NCBI GenBank assembly: GCA_032716605.1
Contig: CM064480.1
Coordinates: 44,056,846-44,120,845 of the forward strand
Direction: 5' to 3'
Source of the DNA: Paralithodes platypus
Taxonomy: Eukaryota; Arthropoda; Malacostraca; Decapoda; Lithodidae
DNA length: 64,000 nt
Shown here: positions 54,201 through 64,000 of the stretch, one piece after another
How the letters are laid out: every line of letters starts with the position of its first letter
Numbering within the stretch: position 1 is the stretch's first letter
Position numbers and translations under genes: made by a program
The notes under the pieces: model-generated
What the model was told of the DNA's origin: nothing
What the model saw: only the letters and a program-made list of their open reading frames with translations
Database searches by the model: none

Positions 54201-54862
54201 CCCCTTACTGTATAAGTGGCTACCCCCCCCTTACTGTATCTAACCCCCCCCCTTACTGTATAGTGGGCTACCCCCCCCTTACTGTATAAGGCTACCCCCC
54301 CCTTATAGTGGCTACCCCCCCTACTGTATAAGTGGCTACCCCCCCCTTACTGTATAAGTGGCTACCCCCCCTTACTGTATAAGTGGCTACCCCCCCCTTA
54401 CTGTATAAGTGGCTACCCCCCCCCTACCCCCCCTTACTGTATAAGTGGCTACCCCCCCCTTACTGTATAAGTGGCTACCCCCCCTTACTGTATAAGTGGC
54501 TACCCCCCCTTACTGTATAAGTGGCTACCCCCCCTTACTGTATAAGTGGCTACCCCCCCCCTTACTGTATAAGTGGCTACCCCCCCCCTTACTGTATAAG
54601 TGGCTACCCCCCTTACTGTAAGTGGCTACCCCCCCCTTACTGTATAAGTGGCTACCCCCCCCCTTACTTTACTGTGTATAAGTGGCTACCCCCTTACTGT
54701 ATAAGTGGTGGCTACCCCCCCCCTTACTGTATAAGTGGCTACCCCCCCCTTACTGTATAAGTGGCTACCCCCCCCTTACTGTATAAGTGGCTACCCCCCC
54801 CTTACTGTAAAGTTGCTACCCCCCCCTTTTACTGTATAAGTGGTCTACCCCCCCCCCCTTTT
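51247..54862. repeat. 26-bp satellite, block 1
   Basis: Unit TTACTGTATAAGTGGCTAC followed by a C run of about 5-13. Roughly 135 units by length. Units at the left edge keep CTACCACCCCC, later ones read CTACCCCCCC. Many indels are in the C run. The MATPPLLYKWLPP-type frames through it are translation artefacts. Confidence 0.95.
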
Positions 54863-55150
54863 TTTTTTATAGTGGTAGATACTGTAGATGAAGTTGGAAG
54901 GACACCCCTTTACGTATAAACAAAAAAGGTCCATGTGCCGACATCCCCCATTCAGAACTGTATAACTGGCTACCCCCCCCTTCCGGGATTTAAACATTTG
55001 CTACCACCCCCCTTACTGAAACAGTGGCTACCCCGAGAAGTGAATCCAAATTTACATTGATAAGGGGATAACTACCCCCCCCTTCTGATAAGCGAAGTCT
55101 GCATGGTGGAGGAGCAAGTGTAGAATGGCTACCCCCCCTCTCAGCTAGCC
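54863..55150. other. Mixed satellite and LINE sequence
   Basis: Short satellite pieces (GGCTACCCCCCC) alternate with unrelated sequence, which gives a chimeric look and may be assembly or polishing noise. Confidence 0.5.
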
Positions 55151-58060
55151 ACTAGTTTCTGTATGAAGGTAAGAAGCTTAGTGCGAGAGGCCACAATTAA
55201 CGCCGTTCCTCGGACAGTTGGCTAGTGAAAATTCTGTAGAATAATGCAAGTGATGCACCGGTTTCTCGTAGGGCTAATGTCCAGGAAGGTCCGGTGTGAT
55301 TGCAGGGTTATTACGTGGCTACTCATAGCTTTATTTTGAATGTTGTCGCACTGCCTCAATGCAACCACTCCACAATTCCAACCACCACTGAGGTGAACCA
55401 GTATCCAATCTGATAGCGCACATGACTTTTATTATCACGCACCTGCTCGTCCTGACAGATTCTCCACTCTGTACATGAGTCCAGATTTTTAGAGGCTTCT
55501 TAGCAATGCTCTACCATAAGGGTCCAGCTCAAGTATTAGTTAATGTGGCTAGCTACACCGAGATGGTCAATACTATGGGGAAGTGGGACAAATCGTCCTA
55601 ACCATCATTAACCCTATTACTGTAGTGAGATTCTGTCGGTTAGAAAATTGAATGTACTTGTTTTCTGTGCATTACAAGGGAACTATATTCCGCTATGTCC
55701 CCATTCTTATTCTAGAAAGGCCTTGGTTCAGAGAAATTGCAGTGTGTCAATTTTTGAATATAATTATAAAATCGGTTTTGGTAAAGAGTGGTAAATGTGA
55801 AGGAACTGTGGAGTGTTGAGTCATCTCGTAGGAATGTCTTGGATTAGAGTGGTAATATTCAGATCTGATATGAATGAGAACAGAGTTGGGGCCCAAACTG
55901 ATCCATGGGGAACACCAGCATGATTGAGTGAAATGAGAATAAAGGCCATCTACCATTACTTCTTTTTCTGTTGATAGAAGATCCGAAGAATTAGTGGAAC
56001 TAATGGATGCAAGGCGTAGTGTTCATCTTCGACAATAGGGATTGCTGCCAGACTCAATCAATGCCTTAGATTATCCAGTGCATTGTATGTGTTTCACCAT
56101 GTGGTCTGTACTGAATTTGATTCTTGATGCTTTACAGAAGGCACAGAATGTCTGCAGTTTTACGACATCGTCTAAAACCATATTGCCTCATCACTGAATT
56201 AATTTTATTATTCTCCAATGCTTAATTATGTGATTATGCTTAATAGAATTTCAAAAACTTTGCCCCAAGTGGAAGTGTATAGCTATTTGGGCTGTAGTTT
56301 GATGGATCTGAAAGACCACCTTTTTAGGAACTGGATGGATGTTTGCTTCTTCGCAGGGTCCCTGGAAGCTTAGCTGGTATGAAGTGCTACAACGGAAAAA
56401 TTTTGCCAATACAGGAAGCGAGCACCAAGGGACAATTCCTTAAGTACTAGTTGGAGGAAATTTCATCTGACCAGGAGCCTTATCTACTGAGATATTCTGC
56501 AAAAATAGTTTTTGACATGGCATGGTGTGGATCTAAGTGAGGGAAGTTCAGTGAATTAAAATAAGTACGGACATCTATGATTTAACTTTCCTCTAAGGTT
56601 GAGTTGGTGGAGAAATATCTGCAAAGAAGTTATGTTTACCTCTTGGGTCCTTACAAGAATTGCCCTCGAGAGATTTCAATGGTTGAACGGATGGAATCAG
56701 TAGTGAAGGTGGATTTGAGGAGTTAAGAGTAGACCACATATTTTGTTTACATTTGGATTATTTAGAAGTTTATTTGCCTGCTTATGGAGAAAGTTTGATT
56801 TAGTTAGGTTTAATACCAGTTGTGCATGATTTCTGATGTTTCTAACAGTAATGAAAGGCTTTCATGTGTTGTTGAGTCTTTTGTGTATGCATTTGTAGGC
56901 TATTGCTTTTTGTTCAGTTACTCTAGCCCAATTATGGTCAAACCATTTAAGTGAATTAGATCTTTTAACGTACTTTTGATGAGGAATAAAAGTTTTCCAT
57001 TCCAATTTGTACCAAATCTTGTATGTGGGCGCCAGGTAGAAGTGTGCATCATTAGAAAAGAAAGTAGGTCCCCCCCAGGGAATATCAATAAAGAAACCTT
57101 GAAGACCCTCCAGTCGGCCCTATCGTAATTGCTACCCATTTTTAGTCACCAAAACAGGTTTCAGAGTGGGAAGGTGTGGTAGGTGGATAGAACAGGTGGG
57201 CCCCTCGTATCAGACAGTGCATCACAAGATTCCAAGTGGGGACCCCCCCTCACTGTAACATCATAATTTTCTGAATTGGTTTGTTAAAAATAAGTCCAGT
57301 ATTGGGAATTATGATTCGGATTATCGGGTACACGGGTGGGGTTTTGGGTTTTGACTAGTTGAATGAGATTAAATGAGTCTGCAAAATAGCTCACATTCAA
57401 GACCAGCATCATCAGTCCTGGCTGAATGAGTGATCCATTTCAACATTATGGAACCATTAGACAAAGCACCCACCATGATTTTTCAGAATAAGCATTTCGT
57501 TGATACACTGATTTGGAGGACAGAGAAATCAAAAAAGACTTTGCTCTGGAGGAGTATTTGGGGAAATCGGTAGATAGCAACATAGGTCTTTAAATTTACC
57601 AGCAGAAATTAATTTTGTATATAGAATAATCAAAATATGGACAATTGAAACTAGTAACCTCCTCCATGGCAATTTCAGATTTTTTGCGAAGCAACATACA
57701 CCCCCTTTATGGTGCTGAAATTTTGGAGCAGTTGATAACCTGGAAAATTAAATCTAGATGTGTCAGGGAAAAAAAAAAAATTTGTGGGATGTTCCTTGAG
57801 TCTCTGTCAAAAAAAGGAGAGTAGGGGATTCTGCTTTGAAGAAATTGGTGTACAGAATGTTGATGTTAGAGTGACAGTCCCCTTTATTTACTAAAGAAAA
57901 TAGCTGTACTGACCAATCTCAATAAACACATTAAGTGTGACGATAAAGTGGAACCCAAAAGTTTACAAAAAACAACAAAAAAAACATGCTCATTGACACA
58001 GTCGCATGATGACGACCGGGAGGGCCCTGTTGTCAATACCCCCACCCTGTCGCGGGGGGG
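55151..58060 (-). pseudogene. Jockey-like LINE with EN and RT, decayed
   Basis: Read on the minus strand: endonuclease pieces (DAGLECELFCRL-like, PILDLFLTNQF), then RT pieces: SDPSNYSPNSYTLPLG, RQYGFRRCRKTADILC and AGVPHGSVWAPTLFSF, and a distal LANCPRNGVNCGLSH-like tail. Order and spacing fit one element of about 3 kb. Frames are broken by very many indels. Satellite blocks lie on both sides. Confidence 0.7.
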
Positions 58061-58408
58061 ATACGCGAGGGCTACCACCCTTGTTTGCTCTTAACAATTG
58101 TACTGCCATTATTCTCAAAGGTGCCGTGGCATGTTATTTACCTGTATGATATGTAGTGGGAAGATTTGTTAATTCTATCTGGGGCTCAGATGCTAAGCGC
58201 TGTAGGGCAATGGCGTGAAGTTGGATGTGTACTGGTTCTCCCCGAAGAGGGTTTTTCCTGATCCCCCGTGACTGTGTGAGGCATAAAGATATGTATCCAG
58301 CTACCAAGGCCTGGGATATAAAATGGAATTTCATCGGCTATGCCCTGAGTCTCCCGAAACCTTGGCGGTAGTACTTCCCTGGGCGGGGCTGCCTACCCCT
58401 ACTACCTA
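58061..58408. other. Unassigned sequence before satellite block 2
   Basis: May be the LINE 5' region; no motif recognised. It includes a GGCGGGGCTGCC GC-rich patch. Confidence 0.4.
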
Positions 58409-61400
58409 AAACTGTATAAGTGGCTACCCCCCCCATACTGTATAAGTGGCTACCCCCCCCTTACTGTATAAGTGGCTACCCCCCCCTTACTGTATAAGTG
58501 GCTACCCCCCCCCTTACTGTATAAGTGGCTACCCCCCCCCTTACTGTATAAGTGGCTAACCCCCCCTTACTGTATAAGTGGCTACCCCCCCCTTACTGTA
58601 TAAGTGGCTACCCCCCCCTTACTGTATAAGTGGCTACCCCCCCCCTTACTGTATAAGTGGCTACCCCCCCCTTACTGTATAAGTGGCTACCCCCCCCTTA
58701 CTGTATAAGTGGCTACCCCCCCCCTTACTGTATAAGTGGCTACCCCCCCCCTGTACCCCCCCCCTTACTGTATAAGTGGCTACCCCCCCTTACTGTATAA
58801 GTGGCTACCCCCCCTTACTGTATAAGTGGCTACCCCCCCCTTACTGTATAAGTGGCTACCCCCCCTTACTGTATAAGTGGCTACCCCCCCCCTTACTGTA
58901 TAAGTGGCTACCCCCCCCTTACTGTATAAGTGGCTACCCCCCCCTTACTGTATAAGTGGCTACCCCCCCCCTTACTGTATAAGTGGCTACCCCCCCCCTT
59001 ACTGTATAAGTGGCTACCCCCCCCCCTTACTGTATAAGTGGCTACCCCCCCCTTACTGTATAAGTGGCTACCCCCCCCTTACTGTATAAGTGGCTACCCC
59101 CCCTTACTGTATAAGTGGCTACCCCCCCTTACTGTATAAGTGGCTACCCCCCCCTTACTGTATAAGTGGCTACCCCCCTTACTGTATAAGTGGCTACCCC
59201 CCCCCTTACTGTATAAGTGGCTACCCCCCCCTTACTGTATAAGTGGCTACCCCCCCTTACTGTATAAGTGGCTACCCCCCCCTTACTGTATAAGTGGCTA
59301 CCCCCCCCCTTACTGTATAAGTGGCTACCCCCCCTTACTGTATAAGTGGCTACCCCCCCTTACTGTATAAGTGGCTACCCCCCCCTTACTGTATAAGTGG
59401 CTACCCCCCCCCTTACTGTATAAGTGGCTACCCCCCCCTTACTGTATAAGTGGCTACCCCCCCCCTACCCCCCCCTTACTGTATAAGTGGCTACCCCCCC
59501 TTACTGTATACGTGGCTACCCCCCCCTTACTGTATAAGTGGCTACCCCCCCTTACTGTATAAGTGGCTACCCCCCCCTTACTGTATAAGTGGCTACCCCC
59601 CCCCCCCCCCCCCTTACTGTATAAGTGGCTACCCCCCCCTTACTGTATAAGTGGCTACCCCCCCTTACTGTATAAGTGGCCTACCCCCCCCCCCCCTTAC
59701 TGTATAAGTGGCTACCCCCCCCTTACTGTATAAGTGGCTACCCCCCCCCTTACTGTATAAGTGGCTACCCCCCCCTTACTGTATAAGTGGCTACCCCCCC
59801 CCTTACTGTATAAGTGGCTACCCCCCCCCCTTACTGTATAAGTGGCTACCCCCCCTTACTGTATAAGTGGCTACCCCCCCCTTACTGTATAAGTGGCTAC
59901 CCCCCCCTTACTTATAAGTGGCTACCCCCCCCCTTACTGTATAAGTGGCTACCCCCCCCCTTACTGTATAAGTGGCTACCCCCCCTTACTGTATAAGTGG
60001 CTACCCCCCCCCTTACTGTATAAGTGGCTACCCCCCCCCTTACTGTATAAGTGGCTACCCCCCCCTTACTGTATAAGTGGCTACCCCCCCCTTACTGTAT
60101 AAGTGGCTACCCCCCCCCTTACTGTATAGTGGCTACCCCCCCCCTTACTGTATAAGTGGCTACCCCCCCCTTACTGTATAAGTGGCTACCCCCCCCCCTT
60201 ACTGTATAAGTGGCTACCCCCCCCCTTACTGTATAAGTGGCTACCCCCCCCTTACTGTAAAAGTGGCTACCCCCCCCATACTGTAAAAGTGGCTACCGCC
60301 CCCTTACTGTATAAGTGGCTACCCCCCCCTTACAGTATAACTGGCTACCCCCCCCTTACTGTATAAGTGGCTACCCCCCCCTTACTGTATAAGTGGCTAC
60401 CCCCCCCTTACTGTATAAGTGGCTACCCCCCCCCTTACTGTATAAGTGGCTACCCCCCCCATACTGTATAAGTGGCTACCCCCCCCTTACTGTATAAGTG
60501 GCTACCCCCCCCTTACTGTATAAGTGGCTACCCCCCCCCTTACTGTATAAGTGGCTACCCCCCCTTACTGTATAAGTGGCTACCCCCCCCTTACTGTATA
60601 AGTGGCTACCCCCCCCTTACTGTATAAGTGGCTACCCCCCCCATACTGTATAAGTGGCTACCCCCCCCTTACTGTATAAGTGGCTACCCCCCCCTTACTG
60701 TATAAGTGGCTACCCCCCCCTTACTGTATAAGTGGCTACCCCCCCCTTACTGTATAAGTGGCTACCCCCCCCCTTACTGTATAAGTGGCTACCCCCCCTT
60801 ACTGTATAAGTGGCTACCCCCCCCCTTACTGTATAAGTGGCTACCCCCCCCTTACTGTATAAGTGGCTACCCCCCCCTTACTGTATAAGTGGCTACCCCC
60901 CCTTACTGTATAAGTGGCTACCCCCCCTTACTGTATAGTGGCTACCCCCCCTTACTGTATAAGTGCTACCCCCCCCCTTACTGTATAAGTGGCTACCCCC
61001 CCCTTACTGTAAGTGGCTACCCCCCCCTTACTGTATAAGTGGCTACCCCCCCCTTACTGTATAAGTGGCTACCCCCCCTTACTGTATAAGTGGCTACCCC
61101 CCCCCTTACTGTATAAGTGGCTACCCCCCCCCTTACTGTATAAGTGGCTACCCCCCCCCTTACTGTATAAGTGGCTACCCCCCCCTTACTGTATAAGTGG
61201 CTACCCCCCCCTTACTGTATAAGTGGCTACCCCCCCCATTACTGTATAAGTGGCTACCCCCCCTTACTGTATAAGTGGCTACCCCCCCCTTACTGTATAA
61301 GTGGCTACCCCCCCCTTACTGTATAAGTGGCTACCCCCCCCTTACTGTATAAGTGGCTACCCCCCCCTTACTGTATAAGTGGCTACCCCCCCCCTTACTG

Positions 61401-63352
61401 TATAAGTGGCTACCCCCCCCTTACTGTATAAGTGGCTACCCCCCCCCCCTTACTGTATAAGTGGCTACCCCCCCCTTACTGTATAAGTGGCTACCCCCCC
61501 TTACTGTATAAGTGGCTACCCCCCCCTTACTGTATAAGTGGCTACCACCCCCCTTACTGTATAAGTGGCTACCCCCCCCCTTACTGTATAAGTGGCTACC
61601 CCCCCCCTTACTGTATAAGTGGCTACCCCCCCTTACTGTATAAGTGGCTACCACCCCTTTACTGTATAAGTGGCTACCACCCCCTTACTGTATAAGTGGC
61701 TACCACCCCCTTACTGTATAAGTGGCTATCCCCCCCTTACTGTATAAGTGGCTACCCCCCCTTACTGTATAAGTGGCTACCCCCCCCCTTACTGTATAAG
61801 TGGCTACCCCCCCCTTACTGTATAAGTGGCTACCCCCCCCTTACTGTATAAGTGGCTACCCCCCCTTACTGTATAAGGGCTACCCCCCCCTTACTGTATA
61901 AGTGGCTACCCCCCCCATACTGTATAAGTGGCTATCCCCCCCTTACTGTATAAGTGGCTACCCCCCCCTTACTGTATAAGTGGCTACCCCCCCTTACTGT
62001 ATAAGTGGCTACCCCCCCCCCTTACTGTATAAGTGGCTACCCCCCCTTACTGTATAAGTGGCTACCCCCCCTTACTGTATAAGTGGCTACCCCCCCCTTA
62101 CTGTATAAGTGGCTCCCCCCCCTTACTGTAAGTGTGCTACCCCCCCCTTACTGTATAAGTGGCTACCCCCCCTCCTTACTGTATAAGTGGCTACCCCCCC
62201 CCTTACTGTATAAGTGGCTACCCCCCCCTTACTGTATAAGTGGCTACCCCCCCCTTACTGTATAAGTGGCTACCCCCCCTTACTGTATAAGTGGCTACCC
62301 CCCCTTACTGTATAAGTGGCTACCCCCCCTTACTGTATAAGTGGCTACCCCCCCTTACTGTATAAGTGGCTACCCCCCCCCTTACTGTATAAGTGGCTAC
62401 CCCCCCTTACTGTATAAGTGGCTACCCCCCCTTACTGTATAAGTGGCTACCCCCCCTTACTGTATAAGTAGCTACCCCCCCCCTTACTGTATAAGTGGCT
62501 ACCCCCCCCTTACTGTATAAGTGGCTACCCCCCCCTTACTGTATAAGTGGCTAACCCCCCTTACTGTATAAGTGGCTACCCCCCCCTTACTGTATAAGTG
62601 GGTACCACCCCCTTACTCTATTAGTGGCTACCCCCCCCCCTTACTGTATAAGTGGCTACCCCCCCTTACTGTATAAGTGGCTACCCCCCCCTTACTGTAT
62701 AAGTGGCTACCCCACCCTTACTGTATAAGTGGCTACCCCCCCTTACTGTATAAGTGGCTACCCCCCCCTTACTGTATAAGTGGCTACCCCCCCTTACTGT
62801 ATAAGTGGCTACCCCCCCCTTATTGTATAAGTGGCTACCCCCCCCTTACTGTATAAGTGGCTACCCCCCCCCTTACTGTATAAGTGGCTACCCCCCCTTA
62901 CTGTATAAGTGGCTACCCCCCCTTACTGTATAAGTGGCTACCCCCCCCTTACTGTATAAGTGGCTACACCCCTCTTACTGTATAAGTGGCTACCCCCCCC
63001 CTTACTGTATAAGTGGCTACCCCCCCTTACTGTATAAGTGGCTCCCCCCCCCTTACTGTATAAGTGGCTACCCCCCCCTTACTGTATAAGTGGCTACCCC
63101 CCCCCTTACTGTATAAGTGGCTACCCCCCCCTTACTGTATAAGTGGCTACCACCCCCTTACTGTATAAGTGGCTACCACCCCCTTACTGTATAAGTGGCT
63201 ACCCCCCTTACTGTATAAGTGGCTACCCCCCCTTACTGTATAAGTGGCTACACCCCCCCCTTACTGTATAAGTGGCTACCCCCCCCTTACTGTATAAAGT
63301 GGCTACCCCCCCCTTACTGTATAAGAGGCTACCCCCCCCCCCTACTGTATAA
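58409..63352. repeat. 26-bp satellite, block 2
   Basis: Same unit as block 1, roughly 185 units by length, more uniform. CTACCACCCCC variants reappear at about 61545-61710 and 63150-63185. The minus strand carries a G run of six or more in almost every unit. Confidence 0.95.
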
Positions 63353-63385
63353 GTGTTTGCCCCTTAATACAATACTGTATAGTGG

Positions 63386-64000
63386 CTCTCATGGTGTGAA
63401 TTAATGACATAGTCTAATGCTATCATGGTGTGAATGAATAACATAATATAATGCTCTCATGGTGTGAATTAATGACATAATATAATGCTCTCATGGTGTG
63501 AATGAATGACATATACTGTATAAGTGGCTACCCCCCTTACTGTAATGGCTACCCCTTACATAAGTGGCTCTCATGGATTGAATTAATTACATAATCTAAT
63601 CCTCTCATGGTGTGAATGAATGACATAATCTAATAATCTCATGGTGTGAATTAATTACATAGTCTAATGCTTTCATGGTGTGAATTAATTACATATTATA
63701 ATGCTTTCATTGTGTGAATGAATGACGTAATCTAATGCTCTCATTGATTGAATTAATTACATAGTCTAATGCTCTCAAGGTGTGAATTAATGACATAATG
63801 TAATGCTGTCATGGTGTGAATTAATAAGTAATGCGGTCATGGTGTGAATTAATGACAGTGTAATGCTGTCATGGTGTGGAATTAATTACATAGTCTAATG
63901 CTCTCAAGGTGTGAATTAATGACATAATGTAATGCTGTCATGGTGTGAATTAATGACATAATGTAATGCTGTCATGGTGTGAATTAATGACATAATGTAA
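63386..64000. repeat. 34-bp satellite, runs off window
   Basis: Unit CTCTCATGGTGTGAATTAAT followed by GACATAGTCTAATG, about 17 units, with an island of the 26-bp satellite at about 63515-63570. The array continues past the window end. Confidence 0.95.

Noticed and set aside
51533..63404. Many long frames of the MATPPLLYKWLPPPYCIS type
   Set aside because: They are translations of the 26-bp satellite, change frame with every C-run change and have no domain.

Overview
The window looks like non-coding, transposon-dense DNA from an invertebrate nuclear genome. Supporting signs are a GT-AG intron, spliced transposase exons, non-LTR and Penelope-like retroelements, tRNA-derived SINE heads, long TA, GT and CT microsatellites and two large satellite arrays. 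The mix fits a decapod crustacean or a related arthropod, but no single-copy marker gene proves this. The assembly has one 100-N gap (32687-32786). Many indels near homopolymers could be real decay or residual long-read error.

Only two open frames look like ordinary host genes. They are intact, same-strand paralogues at 1543-2571 and 16822-17760, with Ser/Thr/Pro-rich N-termini and a bZIP-like basic region plus leucine zipper at the C-terminus. Everything else recognisable is mobile or repetitive.

Family names used below are mine. TTAA-A (about 385 bp), TTAA-B (about 340 bp) and TTAA-C (about 213 bp) are short non-autonomous elements bounded by TTAA, as piggyBac-type elements are. A begins TTAAGGGGGGTCACC. 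B begins TTAAGGGGAG or similar. C begins TTAACCCCTT or similar and is a near-palindrome. A and B share a core of two DNA hairpins and a GGCTCGCTATCGCTCGCC module. TTAA-D (602 bp) sits inside a C copy. MITE-E, MITE-F and MITE-M are further small inverted-repeat families; M has TA target duplications like Tc1/mariner.

Layout. 1-19.5 kb: both bZIP-like genes among A, B, C, F and M elements, a 45-bp minisatellite (6931-7744), a Helitron-like element nested in a C element (8817-9273) and Penelope remnants. 20.66-24.99 kb: a Ginger-type DNA transposon with about 208-bp inverted termini and a Gypsy-integrase-like transposase, interrupted by a probable solo LTR. 25-28 kb: TA-rich DNA with repeats of one short unit and a large palindrome bearing hammerhead-like cores. 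28-37 kb: more A, B, C, D and E elements and LINE 3' ends. 37.72-42.30 kb: a Penelope-like element with direct pseudo-LTRs and an inverted 5' partial copy. 42.5-50.9 kb: LINE fragments, a pyrimidine-rich kilobase and a 52-bp tandem repeat. 51.24-63.35 kb: two blocks of a 26-bp satellite split by a decayed LINE. 63.39 kb to the end: a 34-bp satellite.

The strongest new idea is that the 26-bp satellite appears to be seeded by the terminus of a TTAA-B element at its left edge. A second B copy (31756-32107) has its own terminus repeated four times, as if caught at an early stage of the same process.
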